From NCBI GenBank assembly GCA_016185275.1, contig JACPNX010000044.1:1-64000 (forward strand): DNA of 64,000 bases, given 5' to 3'. The notes beneath the pieces were generated by a model that was not told the DNA's origin, ran no database searches, and saw nothing but the letters and a program-made list of their open reading frames with translations. The stretch comes from Actinomycetota bacterium. Lineage in GTDB: Bacteria; Actinomycetota; Acidimicrobiia; Acidimicrobiales; Iamiaceae. Position numbers and translations under genes: made by a program. Shown piece after piece: positions 1 through 7,929 of the stretch; position 1 is the stretch's first letter; every line of letters begins with the position of its first letter.

Positions 1-353
1 TCTGCGAAACCGCCCGCGGCACCATCCTCACCCCCGGCCAGATCGCCGGGCTGGTCTTCGACGCCGAGATCGAACGCGTCGTGTTCGCCACCCCCAGCCG
101 CGTCATCGACGTCAGCCACCGCACCCGGTTCTTCCGCGGCGGACTACGCCGCGCCATCGAAGTCCGCGACCGCCACTGCACCCACCCCGGCTGCAACATC
201 CCCGCCCACCACTGCGACATCGACCACATCGTCCCCTACGACCAAGGCGGCACCACCACCCAAGACAACGGCCGCCTCCTCTGCCCCCACCACAACCACT
301 GGACCTACAACCACCACCAAACCCAACCAGCCACAGCCGGCCCCGGCCCGTGA
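1..353 (+). CDS. HNH endonuclease, C-terminal part (DUF222/13E12-type), 5' truncated by window edge
   Basis: The reading frame is open from base 3 and ends in TGA at 351-353, so only the C-terminal ~116 residues are present. They hold a classical HNH nuclease module: a CTHPGC knuckle, then CDIDHIVPYDQGG, a DNGRLLCPHHN segment and a final His. This arrangement (two Cys pairs around DHIxP plus a C-x2-HH) is that of the HNH domain at the C-terminus of actinobacterial DUF222/13E12 proteins; a full-length relative lies at 49923-51218. Such genes are multicopy in Actinobacteria and their role is not settled. The N-terminal DUF222 part is presumed to lie upstream and cannot be seen. Codon use matches the neighbours. 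Confidence 0.85.
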   Translation, partial: CETARGTILTPGQIAGLVFDAEIERVVFATPSRVIDVSHRTRFFRGGLRRAIEVRDRHCTHPGCNIPAHHCDIDHIVPYDQGGTTTQDNGRLLCPHHNHWTYNHHQTQPATAGPGP

Positions 354-386
354 GAAGAGGCGCAGGCCCCTGAAAAGAGGCGGCGG

Positions 387-473
387 TCAGCCGCGACCGG
401 CGTTGGGCTTCGTGCCGTGGTTGGCCTTCTTGCGCCGGGCGTTGGTCTTGCGCTTCGAGGTCTTCTTCGACAT
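387..473 (-). CDS. small ribosomal protein bL37-like (28 aa)
   Basis: A 28-residue, extremely basic protein starts at ATG 471-473 and stops at 387-389. It begins MSKKTSKRKTNARRKK and contains the core KANHGTKPNA. The length, Lys/Arg-rich start and the ANHG-x2-PN core match my recollection of bL37, the ~24-residue large-subunit protein seen in the mycobacterial ribosome. It would bind 23S rRNA. A TAGCGT hexamer sits 9 bases upstream of the start. The gene is too short for most gene callers and is easily missed. Identity rests on the short motif, so an unrelated basic peptide is possible but unlikely. Confidence 0.7.
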   Translation of the reverse strand: MSKKTSKRKTNARRKKANHGTKPNAGRG

Positions 474-482
474 AGGGCCGCG

Positions 483-488
483 ACGCTA
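483..488 (-). promoter_or_regulatory. -10-like hexamer TAGCGT for bL37-like gene
   Basis: TAGCGT read on the minus strand, 9 bases before the ATG at 473. It is part of the recurrent short-leader/leaderless pattern in this window. Confidence 0.4.
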
Positions 489-515
489 CAGGCGCGCCCA
501 CCGGGCGCCCAAGCC

Positions 516-1568
516 TCAGCGTCCGTGGCCGCCGGCCCAGGCGACGAGGTCGTCGGCCGAGAGCGTGTTCACGATGTCGCCGGGCCCGAGTCCGGAGCGG
601 GCCGCCTTGTCGCAGCCGTAGGGCTGCCATTCGAGCTGGGCCGGCGCGTGCGCGTCGGTGTCGATCGAGAACCGGCAGCCCCACTCGACCGCGAGCGCGA
701 GGAGATCGTCGGGCGGGTCGCGCCGCTCGGGGCGACAGTTGATCTCCACGGCCGTGTCGAACCGGGCGCATGCCGCGAACACGATCTCGGCGTCGAACGT
801 GGCCTGGGGGCGGACCGGATCGAGGGTGGCCGGGTCCTCGGGTCCGGGCGGCGGTAGGCCCCGGAGCTTGCGGCCGGTGCAGTGGCCGAGGATGTCGACG
901 TGAGGGTTGGCCACGGCCGAGACCATGCGCTCGGTCATCGGCCGGCGCTCCATCGACAGCTTGGAGTGCACGCTGGCCACGACGACGTCCAGCTCGGCGA
1001 GCACGTCGGGGTCCTGGTCGAGGTCGCCGTCGGCCAGGATGTCGACCTCGATCCCGGTCAGGATCCTGAACGGCGCCAGCTCCTCGTTGAGCCGCCGGAT
1101 CTCGTCGAGCTGCTCGCGCAGCCGTGCCCGGCTGAGCCCGTGGGCGACCGTGAGCCGGGGCGAGTGGTCGGTGACGACGAGGTACTCGTGGCCGAGGGCC
1201 ATCGCGGCCCGAGCCATCTCCTCGATCGGTGCGCCGCCGTCGCTCCACGTGGAGTGCGTGTGGCAGTCGCCCCGCAGGGCGGCCCGGATCTCGCGTCCCT
1301 CGGCGAGCGGCACCACCGACGCGGATTCGAGATCGGCGAGCCGGTCGGGCACCTGACCGTCGAGGGCCTGGCCGATCACGGTGCTCGTGGCGTCGCCGAT
1401 CCCGGCCAGCTCGGTGAGGCGGCCGGCTTCGTGCAGGCGGCGCAGCTCGTCGTCCGCCAGGGCGCGTACGACCTCGGCCGCGTGGCGGAACGCCTGGGAC
1501 TTGCGGCTGCTCTCCAGGCGCCGGTCCATGAGGTAGGCGACGCGGTCGAGTGCGTCGGCCGGGTGCAT
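516..1568 (-). CDS. PHP-domain phosphoesterase (PolX C-terminal type)
   Basis: Predicted metal-dependent phosphoesterase. An N-terminal helix-hairpin-helix-like segment (about residues 1-110, with ELAGIGDATS) precedes a PHP domain. Metal-ligand motifs appear in order: DCHTHSTWSDG, VTDHSPR, GIEVDILADGDLD, VVASVHSK, DILGHCTGR, VEINCRPERRD and TDAH. This is the layout of the C-terminal half of bacterial DNA polymerase X, but no polymerase domain is encoded, so it is a stand-alone HhH-PHP protein. Start taken at ATG 1566-1568 (350 aa); an ATG at 1596-1598 would add ten residues. Longer in-frame starts would run into ychF, which is transcribed divergently from 1639. Substrate unknown; DNA-end phosphate processing is a guess from PolX. 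Confidence 0.85.
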   Translation of the reverse strand: MHPADALDRVAYLMDRRLESSRKSQAFRHAAEVVRALADDELRRLHEAGRLTELAGIGDATSTVIGQALDGQVPDRLADLESASVVPLAEGREIRAALRGDCHTHSTWSDGGAPIEEMARAAMALGHEYLVVTDHSPRLTVAHGLSRARLREQLDEIRRLNEELAPFRILTGIEVDILADGDLDQDPDVLAELDVVVASVHSKLSMERRPMTERMVSAVANPHVDILGHCTGRKLRGLPPPGPEDPATLDPVRPQATFDAEIVFAACARFDTAVEINCRPERRDPPDDLLALAVEWGCRFSIDTDAHAPAQLEWQPYGCDKAARSGLGPGDIVNTLSADDLVAWAGGHGR

Positions 1569-1625
1569 CGGGGCGGCGAGCGGAGCGACGACGGCCATCG
1601 GCACGGACGCTAGCGAGGCCACCGG

Positions 1626-1631
1626 TAGCCT
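1626..1631 (+). promoter_or_regulatory. -10-like hexamer TAGCCT for ychF
   Basis: TAGCCT ends 7 bases before the ychF ATG, leaving no room for a ribosome binding site; the transcript would start at or near the A of ATG. Confidence 0.5.
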
Positions 1632-1638
1632 CGACCCG

Positions 1639-2715
1639 ATGGAGCGGTTCGGGTTCGTCGGCCTGCCCAACTCGGGCAAGTCGTCGCTGTACAACGCGCT
1701 GGCCGGCGGCGGCGCGCTCGCCGCGCCGTACGCGTTCGCCACCACCGACCCGAACGTGGGCGTCGCCAAGGTTCCCGACGACCGCCTCGACCGCCTGGCC
1801 GCCATGAGCGCCAGCCGCAAGGTGGTGCCGGCGAGCGTGCAGTTCGTCGACATCGGCGGGCTCGTCGAAGGGGCCAACCAGGGCGAGGGGCTGGGCAACC
1901 GCTTCCTCGCCCACATCCGCGAGGTCGACGCGGTCGTCTACCTGCTGCGGGCGTTCGAGGACACCGACGTGCCCGGGCCCTCCGACCCGCTCGAGTGCCT
2001 CCGCGTCGTCGAGACCGAGCTGGCCCTGGCGGACCTCGAGACCGTCGAGTCGCAGCTCGAACGGCGGCGCAAGGCCGCCCGGGGCGACCGCTCGCTGGGA
2101 CCCGAGATCGAGGCGCTCGACGCCGCCCACCTCCTCCTGGCCGAGGGCACGCCGGTCTACCGGGGCGGCCTGACGGCCGATTCCATCGCCCTGCTGCGGC
2201 CGTGGTTCCTGCTCACCGCCAAGCCCGTGATGGCCGTGGTCAACGTCGGCGAGGACCAGCTCGACCGCGTGGACGACGTGATCGCTCCCGTGCAGGCCGA
2301 GCTGGCCGGCCGCGGCGAGGTGCTCGGCATGTGCGTGCAACTCGAGGCCGAAGCGGCCCAGCTCGACGGCGAGGACCGGGCCGAGATGCTCGACGCACTG
2401 GGGCTCGGCGAGGGTGCGCTGCCGCGCTTCGCCCACGGCGCCTACCACCTGCTCGGCCTGCGGACCTTCTTCACGACCGGGGAGAAGGAGAGCCGTGCGT
2501 GGACCTTCCGCGCCGGCTCCAGGGCACCGCAGTGCGCCGGGCGGATCCACACCGACTTCGAGAAGGGCTTCATCCGGGCCGAGGTGATCCACTGGGACGA
2601 CCTGCTCGCCATCGGCTCCTGGGCGAAGGCCAAGGAGTCGGGGAAGCTGCGCGTCGAGGGCAAGGACTACGAGGTCCTCGACGGCGACGTCCTCGAGATC
2701 CGCTTCAACGTCTGA
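1639..2715 (+). CDS. ychF: ribosome-binding ATPase YchF/OLA1
   Basis: Obg-family P-loop NTPase that binds the ribosome; YchF members prefer ATP. The 358-residue length is normal. The P-loop is GLPNSGKSS at residues 8-16, the switch-II region carries VDIGGLVEGANQGEGLGN, and the usual G4 motif NKxD is replaced by NVGE (Asn202), the known ATP-specific signature of YchF. The C-terminal ~85 residues form the TGS domain (TFRAGSRAPQCAGRIHTDFEKGFIRAEV). The ATG at 1639 follows a -10-like TAGCCT by 7 bases with no Shine-Dalgarno sequence. The DUF192 gene starts 17 bases after the stop and is probably cotranscribed. Confidence 0.97.
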   Translation: MERFGFVGLPNSGKSSLYNALAGGGALAAPYAFATTDPNVGVAKVPDDRLDRLAAMSASRKVVPASVQFVDIGGLVEGANQGEGLGNRFLAHIREVDAVVYLLRAFEDTDVPGPSDPLECLRVVETELALADLETVESQLERRRKAARGDRSLGPEIEALDAAHLLLAEGTPVYRGGLTADSIALLRPWFLLTAKPVMAVVNVGEDQLDRVDDVIAPVQAELAGRGEVLGMCVQLEAEAAQLDGEDRAEMLDALGLGEGALPRFAHGAYHLLGLRTFFTTGEKESRAWTFRAGSRAPQCAGRIHTDFEKGFIRAEVIHWDDLLAIGSWAKAKESGKLRVEGKDYEVLDGDVLEIRFNV

Positions 2716-2732
2716 AGCGCCGGCGGGCGACG

Positions 2733-3086
2733 GTGGCATGGCTGCTGCGGGGCGACGACGTGCTCGCGACCCTGGAGGTGGCCGGCACGCGGTCGCAACG
2801 CCGCCGCGGGCTGCTCGGGCGAGACCGCTTCGACGGTGCGCTGCTGCTGCGCCCGTGCCGGTCGGTGCACACGTTCGGGATGCGGTTCCCGATCGACGTC
2901 GTGCTCTGCGACGCCGACCTCGTGGTCCTGCGGGCGTGCACGCTCCCCGCCGGACGGCTGCTCCGCCCCCGCCGCGGGGTCCGGGCCGTCGTCGAGGCCG
3001 AGGCCGGTTCAGTGGCGCGCTGGCACCTGCTCCCGGGCGAGCAGCTCTCCGTGGCGGCCGACGGCTCGCCCGCGCCGCGAGCCTGA
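2733..3086 (+). CDS. DUF192 family protein
   Basis: A 117-residue DUF192 protein. Family hallmarks are visible: the N-terminal LEVAGTRSQRRRGLLGR (the R-GLM-like turn), the central CRSVHTFGMRFPIDVVLCD segment (typical -xSVHTxGMxFPIDVxFLD-) and the closing ADGSPAPRA tail. Family members are small and often secreted or linked to surface and transport functions, but no biochemical role is established. No signal peptide is seen here. GTG 2733 is the most plausible start, 17 bases after ychF. rsmI follows 12 bases downstream, so ychF-DUF192-rsmI-GNAT reads as one operon. Confidence 0.85.
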   Translation: MAWLLRGDDVLATLEVAGTRSQRRRGLLGRDRFDGALLLRPCRSVHTFGMRFPIDVVLCDADLVVLRACTLPAGRLLRPRRGVRAVVEAEAGSVARWHLLPGEQLSVAADGSPAPRA

Positions 3087-3098
3087 GAGCGTGAGCGG

Positions 3099-4085
3099 TT
3101 GAGCGGCGCCCTCGTGCTCGTCGGCACGCCCATCGGCAACATGGGTGACCTGTCGCCGCGCGCCATCGACGCCCTCGCCGGGGCCGATCTGATCTGCTGC
3201 GAGGACACCCGGCGCACCGGGCGCCTGCTCGAGCTCGGTGGGGTGACCCGGCGGGCGAAGCTGCTGCGGGTCGACGACCACACCGAGGTGCGGGCCATCG
3301 CCGAGGTGGTCCGCCGGGTGGCGGCCGGCGAGCGGGTCGTCGTGGTGACCGACGCCGGCATGCCAGGCATCGCCGACCCGGGGGAGCGGCTGGTGCGGGC
3401 CGTCGCCGGCGAGGGCCTGGCCGTCGAGGTCGTGCCCGGTCCGTCGGCCGCGCTCACCGCGCTCGTCGTCAGCGGCATCCCGGCCGGACGCTTCGCCTTC
3501 GAAGGGTTTCTGCCGCGCAAGGGCTCGGGCCGCACCGAGCGGTTGCGCGTCGTGGCGGGCGAGCGGCGCACCGTCGTGCTGTACGAGGCGCCGCACCGCC
3601 TGGCGCGAACGCTGGCCGACCTCGCCGGGGTGTGCGGTGGGGACCGCCGGGTCGCCGTGGCCCGCGAGCTCACGAAGCTGCATGAGCAGGTGTGGCGGGG
3701 AACGCTGGCCAGTGCGCTCGCCTGGGTATCCGAGTCCGAGCCCCGGGGCGAGGTGGTCGTCGTCCTCTCCGGCGCGGCCGAGCCCGAGGTGGCCGGCGAC
3801 GGTCAGATCGTGGCGTCGCTGCAGGAGGCGTTGGCCGAGGGGCTCAGCACCCGCGACGCCGCGGCGCGGGTGGCGGCCGACCTGCACGTTCCCCGCCGCC
3901 GCGCCTACGGGGCCGCCGTCGCGTTGGCCGCGCGTGCCAGCGGCGCGACCGTCGGAGACGACGGCGGTGCAGGAGAGGGCGGTGCAGGCGACGGCGACGG
4001 ACAAACCGACGGCGGACAAGGCGACGGTGGGGACGGCGACGGCGACGGACAAACCGACGGTGTTGGGGGCGATCAGCCGTGGTGA
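3099..4085 (+). CDS. rsmI: 16S rRNA (cytidine1402-2'-O)-methyltransferase RsmI with acidic repeat tail
   Basis: SAM-dependent 2'-O-methylation of C1402 in the ribosomal P site. The tetrapyrrole-methylase fold is marked by LVGTPIGNMGD at residues 7-17, CCEDTRRTGRLL, VTDAGMPGIADPG, VPGPSAALTALVVSG and YEAPHRL. The start appears to be TTG at 3099. The catalytic part ends near residue 280; after it comes a Gly/Asp-rich tail of about 45 residues containing GDGDGQTDG twice. The tail is not part of the family and looks like a minisatellite expansion. In M. tuberculosis the orthologue (Rv1003) also lies near metG-tatD-ksgA. The stop overlaps the next gene's start (GTGA at 4082-4085). Confidence 0.95.
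   Translation: MSGALVLVGTPIGNMGDLSPRAIDALAGADLICCEDTRRTGRLLELGGVTRRAKLLRVDDHTEVRAIAEVVRRVAAGERVVVVTDAGMPGIADPGERLVRAVAGEGLAVEVVPGPSAALTALVVSGIPAGRFAFEGFLPRKGSGRTERLRVVAGERRTVVLYEAPHRLARTLADLAGVCGGDRRVAVARELTKLHEQVWRGTLASALAWVSESEPRGEVVVVLSGAAEPEVAGDGQIVASLQEALAEGLSTRDAAARVAADLHVPRRRAYGAAVALAARASGATVGDDGGAGEGGAGDGDGQTDGGQGDGGDGDGDGQTDGVGGDQPW
3957..4074 (+). repeat. in-frame degenerate repeats in the rsmI tail
   Basis: Degenerate units built on GGCGACGG(A/T) and GACAAACCGACGG encode the Gly/Asp/Gln/Thr tail of RsmI. GACAAACCGACGG occurs at about 3999 and again at about 4048. Period is a multiple of three, so the frame is kept. Confidence 0.7.
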
Positions 4086-4822
4086 TCGCCGACCCGGGAC
4101 AAGAGCTCGTGCGCATCGTGGCCCGCTCCGGTGACGACCCGTCACCCGCGGATGCCGCCGCGGCGCTCCTGCTGCGGAGGCGGTTCGGTGTGTCGCTGCC
4201 CCCGCCGTTCGTGCGGCTGGCCGAGGGCGGCGCGCCACCGCCCGTCCGGGCGGCGGAGCCGATCGACGTACCCGCGCTCGGCGCGGTGCGCTGGCGCTCG
4301 ACCAGCCGGGGCTACCGCGGGATGGTGCCCGACGAGGTCCTCGCCTCGGAGACCCCGTCACCGCCGCTCGGTTGGTGGCGCGACCAGGTGACCGGGGCGG
4401 CACGGCCCGGCGCCGGCCACGCGGTCATGGTCGCTGGCGGGCGCGGCAGCGTCGTGGCTCTGTGCTGGCTCGGTCCGACGCAGCCCTGGGGGCACGAGGT
4501 GCGACGGCCGACCGAGACGTCGGACGACGTCGACCTCGGCGAGGTCGCCCGCTTCGGCGTGGACCCGCTGGCGTGGGGCCACGGGATCGGCCGTGCCCTG
4601 CTGGCCGCAGCCGAAGCGCGCCTGGTCGCACTCGGCTTCGGCCATGCGGTGCTGTGGGTCATGGAGGCGAACGTGGCGGCGCAGGCCTTCTGGGAAGCGT
4701 GCGGGTGGCGGCCCGACGGTGGCCGCCAGACCGTGCACGCCGGCCGGGGCGTGCAAGTGTGCGAGGTCCGCTACCGCCGGGCGCTGGGTCCCGGCCGATC
4801 CTCGTTCTGGTCCGGCCGGTAG
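4082..4822 (+). CDS. GNAT family N-acetyltransferase
   Basis: A 246-residue predicted acetyl-CoA-dependent N-acyltransferase. The GNAT core is in the second half: a beta-4/5 segment VDLGEVARFGVDPLAWGHGIGRALLAAAEARL, where G-x-G-x-G/A binds the CoA pyrophosphate, and then AVLWVMEANVAAQAFWEACGWRPDGG, the typical end of the fold. About 70 N-terminal residues upstream of SRGYRGMVPDEVL are not diagnostic and could be spurious if translation starts later. The start was chosen at GTG 4082 because it forms a GTGA overlap with the rsmI stop; a GTG directly before it (4079) is equally possible. Substrate unknown. Confidence 0.8.
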   Translation: MIADPGQELVRIVARSGDDPSPADAAAALLLRRRFGVSLPPPFVRLAEGGAPPPVRAAEPIDVPALGAVRWRSTSRGYRGMVPDEVLASETPSPPLGWWRDQVTGAARPGAGHAVMVAGGRGSVVALCWLGPTQPWGHEVRRPTETSDDVDLGEVARFGVDPLAWGHGIGRALLAAAEARLVALGFGHAVLWVMEANVAAQAFWEACGWRPDGGRQTVHAGRGVQVCEVRYRRALGPGRSSFWSGR

Positions 4823-4857
4823 CCGCAGCCCACGGGGCGATCCGGTCGCCGGCCTCC

Positions 4858-4863
4858 TAGCCT
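4858..4863 (+). promoter_or_regulatory. -10-like hexamer TAGCCT upstream of 4870 gene
   Basis: TAGCCT followed by 6 bases and the GTG start at 4870; same arrangement as at ychF. Confidence 0.45.
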
Positions 4864-4869
4864 GGCCTG

Positions 4870-5205
4870 GTGCAGGACGACGACTGGGATCTCGCGGACA
4901 TCTACGACCCCGAGACCGTCGCCGCCGTCGAGTCGCACACCGGTGACGCCGACGACGCCGATCCGCCGTTCAGCTCCCGCCTGAGTCGGTGGAGCCGCGA
5001 GGCCGCGCTGGGCATGGTCCTGCACGGCTTCGCGCTGGGCCTCCAAGAGGTCCTCGATCCCGTGGAGAAGAACCAGATCGTCATCGAGGTCGACGCCGAC
5101 GGCCAGCCCCACGACCTGCCGGTGCAGCTGTTCCTCGATCCGGACTCGCCCCGCGGCAGCCTCTGCGTCGTCCACCGCGACAGGCTCGTCCCGCCCGTCG
5201 TCTGA
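4870..5205 (+). CDS. hypothetical protein (111 aa)
   Basis: I do not recognise this protein. It starts at GTG 4870 and has an acidic N-terminal third (QDDDWDLADIYDPETV), a short amphipathic segment (AALGMVLHGFALGLQEVLDP) and a C-terminal part predicted to be beta-rich (NQIVIEVDADGQPHDLPVQLFLDPDSPRGSLCVVH). No signal peptide, cysteines or catalytic motifs are seen. Codon use matches the neighbours and a -10-like TAGCCT lies 6 bases upstream, which supports a real gene. It sits between the rsmI-GNAT operon and rmuC and probably has its own promoter. Confidence 0.7.
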   Translation: MQDDDWDLADIYDPETVAAVESHTGDADDADPPFSSRLSRWSREAALGMVLHGFALGLQEVLDPVEKNQIVIEVDADGQPHDLPVQLFLDPDSPRGSLCVVHRDRLVPPVV

Positions 5206-5291
5206 GCGGGTGCCACCGCCACCCGCCACCGCCACCGCCACCCGCCGCACCGTGGTCACCCGTGCCGCGGGGCGGTCTTGTCACACCCCCC

Positions 5292-5298
5292 GGGGAGG
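5292..5298 (+). promoter_or_regulatory. ribosome binding site GGGGAGG deciding the rmuC start
   Basis: A strong Shine-Dalgarno sequence ends 9 bases before ATG 5308. It overlaps or directly abuts the alternative ATG at 5299, so 5308 is the better start. Confidence 0.65.
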
Positions 5299-5307
5299 AT
5301 GGGCGGC

Positions 5308-6411
5308 ATGGATCCAGCCGCTGTCGTCGTGGTGCTGGCCGCCGCGCTGCTCGCCGGGGTGGCCGCCGCGGTCGTGGCCATCGCGGCCGCGGGTCGGGGC
5401 CGGCGCACCCCCGCCGCGGCCGACGGTGAGGCGGGGGAGCAGGCGCTCGACCTGCGCTTCGACGCGGTCCACGAGGAGCTCCGCCGGGTCGGGTCGGTGC
5501 TGGGAGACCTGCGGGCCGAGCGGGCTCGCCACCAGGGCGAGCTGATCGCCCGGCTCGAGGCCACCAGCCGGGCCACCACCGACCTCCACCGGACGGCCGC
5601 AGGCCTGCGGGAGGCGCTGGCCAGCCCCAAGGCGCGGGGCCAGTGGGGCGAGCGCACGGCTGACGACGTGCTGCGGCTGGCCGGCTTCGTCGAGGGTGTC
5701 CACTACGTCCGCCAGCGGGCGACCGCCTCGGGCACGATCCCGGACGTCTCGTTCCTCCTGCCGGGCGAGCTGCTGCTGCACATGGACGTCAAGTTCCCGC
5801 TGGCGAACCACCTCCGGGCGCTCGAGGCCGACGGTCAGGAGGCGCGGGAGGCGGCGGAGCGGGCCTTCCTGGCCGACGTGCGCGCCCGCATCCGGGAGCT
5901 CACCGCGCGCGGCTACGTCGACCCCGCCACCACGGTCGACTTCGTGCTGCTGTTCATCCCCAACGAGTCCATCTACGGCTTCGTGCACGACCGTGATCCC
6001 GGCCTGGTCGATGCGGCCCTGTCCCGCAAGGTCGTGCTGTGCTCGCCGTTCACGCTCTTCGCCGTCCTGGCCGTGATCCGCCAAGCGGTCGACGCGCACC
6101 GGCTGGCCCGGGCGTCCGACGACGTGCTGGCCGAGCTGGCCGCGTTCGGCCGGGAGTGGGACAGGTTCTGCGAGCACCTCGACCGCGTGGCGGGCCAGCT
6201 CGACACCGCCAGTCGCGGCATGGAGGGCCTCGCCGGCCTTCGCCGCCGCCAGCTCCAGAAGCGGGTCGACGCCGCGCGCCAGCTCCACGGCGAGCGGTCA
6301 CCGGGCCCGGTGGAGGCGGCCGACGACGCACCCCGGCTGGCCGCGGTGGCCGCCGACGCGGGCGACGCGGGCGAGCAAAGTCGGGGAGGGCGCGATCCGA
6401 CCCACCCCTAG
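5308..6411 (+). CDS. rmuC: DNA recombination protein RmuC
   Basis: RmuC-family protein, thought to limit DNA rearrangement and carrying a PD-(D/E)xK-like nuclease fold. The N-terminal transmembrane segment (about residues 5-27, AVVVVLAAALLAGVAAAVVA) is followed by a helical region predicted to form a coiled coil, and then the conserved core: RGQWGERTADDVLRLAGF, IPDVSFLLPG, MDVKFPLANHLRA, VDFVLLFIPNESIYGF and VLCSPFTLFAVLAVIRQA. D and K of MDVKFP would be the nuclease-fold residues. The 367-residue length is typical. The start is set by the GGGGAGG at 5292. The C-terminal ~35 residues after the core are low complexity. metG begins 9 bases downstream with its own -10-like element. Confidence 0.93.
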   Translation: MDPAAVVVVLAAALLAGVAAAVVAIAAAGRGRRTPAAADGEAGEQALDLRFDAVHEELRRVGSVLGDLRAERARHQGELIARLEATSRATTDLHRTAAGLREALASPKARGQWGERTADDVLRLAGFVEGVHYVRQRATASGTIPDVSFLLPGELLLHMDVKFPLANHLRALEADGQEAREAAERAFLADVRARIRELTARGYVDPATTVDFVLLFIPNESIYGFVHDRDPGLVDAALSRKVVLCSPFTLFAVLAVIRQAVDAHRLARASDDVLAELAAFGREWDRFCEHLDRVAGQLDTASRGMEGLAGLRRRQLQKRVDAARQLHGERSPGPVEAADDAPRLAAVAADAGDAGEQSRGGRDPTHP

Positions 6412-6414
6412 GAT
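6409..6414 (+). promoter_or_regulatory. -10-like hexamer TAGGAT for metG
   Basis: TAGGAT overlaps the rmuC stop and ends 6 bases before the metG GTG. It suggests a leaderless metG-tatD-rsmA transcript. Confidence 0.5.
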
Positions 6415-6420
6415 CGCGCC

Positions 6421-7929
6421 GTGCCTGGCCGCTTCTTCGTGACGACGCCGATCTACTACGTGAACGACGCGCCGCACATCGGTCACGCCTACACGACGGT
6501 CACCGCCGACGCCCTCGCCCGCTGGCATCGGCTGGTTGGTGACGAGGTCTTCTTCCTCACGGGGACCGACGAGCACGGTCTCAAGATCCAGCGGGCCGCC
6601 GATGCCAACGGCATCACGCCGCAGGAGCAGGCCGACCGCACCGCGGCTCGGTTCGAGCAGGCGTGGGCCGAGCTCGACATCCGGCCCGACCGGTTCATCC
6701 GCACGACCGATCCGGACCACGGGGTCTCGGTCCAGGCCTTCCTCCAGAAGGTCAAGGACAACGGGCACCTCTACAAGGCCACCTACGAGGGGCTGTACTG
6801 CGTGGCCTGCGAGGCCTACTACCGCGAATCCGAGCTGGTCGACGGGAACTGCCCGATCCACGGCACGCCGGTCGAGTGGCTCTCCGAGGACAACTGGTTC
6901 TTCCGCCTGTCGGCCTTCGAGGAGCAGCTCACCGAGTACCTCTCCAGCGGCGCCGTCCAGCCCGAGGGCAAGCGCAACGAGGCGCTCGGCCTCGTCCGCC
7001 AGGGGCTCGACGACGTGTCGATCACGCGAACCTCGATCGACTGGGGCGTCCCGGTCCCCTGGGACCCCGGCCACGTCTTCTACGTGTGGTACGACGCGCT
7101 CATCAACTACGCAACCGCGGTCGGCTACGGCACCGACCCGGAGCGCTTCGCCACCTGGTGGCCCCACGTCCACCACCTGCTCGCCAAGGACATCCTGCGG
7201 TTCCACTGCGTCTACTGGCCCGCGATGCTGCTGGCCGCGGGCGAGCAGCCCCCGCACCGCCTGAGCGTCCACGGCTATCTGCTCGTGGGCGGCGAGAAGA
7301 TGAGCAAGACCCGACTGAACCAGATCGCCCCGGCCGACCTCGTGGCCGACTTCGGTGTCGACGGGTTCCGCTACCACTTCCTGCGGGACACGCGCTTCGG
7401 GCCCGATGGCGACTTCTCGTACGAGGCCCTCGTCGCCCGGTACAACACCGACCTCGCCAACAACCTGGGGAACCTCCTCGCCCGCGTGGCCACGGTCGTG
7501 GCCAAGAAGTGCGACGGGGTCGGGCCCGCGCCGCGGGCGGACAGCCCGCTCGCCGCCGTCGCCGAGCAGGTCGTCGCCGATGCCCGCGCGGCGTGGGAGG
7601 CCGTCAACCCGGCGGAGGCGCTCGAGGCCACGTGGCGGCTGCTCCGTGAAGCGAACTCGCTGCTCGAGGCGGCCGAGCCGTGGAAGGCCGAGCCGGGCGC
7701 GGAGGTCGACGGCGTGCTCGGCGACGCGCTGGAGGTCCTGCGCATCGTCGCGGTGCTGGCCAGCCCCGCGCTGACCAGGGCGGCCGGCGAGGTGTGGAGC
7801 CGCATCGGGCTGCCCGGGTCGCCGGAGGACCAGCGCGTCCCGGGCGACGTCGCCTGGGGCGGCTACCCCGGGGGGCTGGCGGTGGAGAAGGGTCCGTCCC
7901 TCTTCCCCCGCATCAAGGCCGATGGCTGA
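6421..7929 (+). CDS. metG: methionyl-tRNA synthetase
   Basis: Class I aminoacyl-tRNA synthetase charging tRNA-Met. HIGH is at residues 19-22 and KMSKT at 293-297. The connective peptide holds one zinc knuckle, C127-x2-C130 and C144-x2-H147, which places it in the single-knuckle group. The 502-residue length lacks the C-terminal tRNA-binding dimerisation domain of the E. coli enzyme, as in other actinobacteria. Start GTG 6421 directly follows TAGGAT plus 6 bases with no Shine-Dalgarno sequence. The stop overlaps tatD by 8 bases. Confidence 0.97.
   Translation: MPGRFFVTTPIYYVNDAPHIGHAYTTVTADALARWHRLVGDEVFFLTGTDEHGLKIQRAADANGITPQEQADRTAARFEQAWAELDIRPDRFIRTTDPDHGVSVQAFLQKVKDNGHLYKATYEGLYCVACEAYYRESELVDGNCPIHGTPVEWLSEDNWFFRLSAFEEQLTEYLSSGAVQPEGKRNEALGLVRQGLDDVSITRTSIDWGVPVPWDPGHVFYVWYDALINYATAVGYGTDPERFATWWPHVHHLLAKDILRFHCVYWPAMLLAAGEQPPHRLSVHGYLLVGGEKMSKTRLNQIAPADLVADFGVDGFRYHFLRDTRFGPDGDFSYEALVARYNTDLANNLGNLLARVATVVAKKCDGVGPAPRADSPLAAVAEQVVADARAAWEAVNPAEALEATWRLLREANSLLEAAEPWKAEPGAEVDGVLGDALEVLRIVAVLASPALTRAAGEVWSRIGLPGSPEDQRVPGDVAWGGYPGGLAVEKGPSLFPRIKADG

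Noticed and set aside
112-2739. 875-codon minus-strand open frame through the PHP gene and ychF
   Set aside because: Low-complexity Arg/Ala/Pro translation without motifs; it is the stop-poor shadow of GC-rich coding DNA. ychF and the PHP gene are unambiguous in their own frames.
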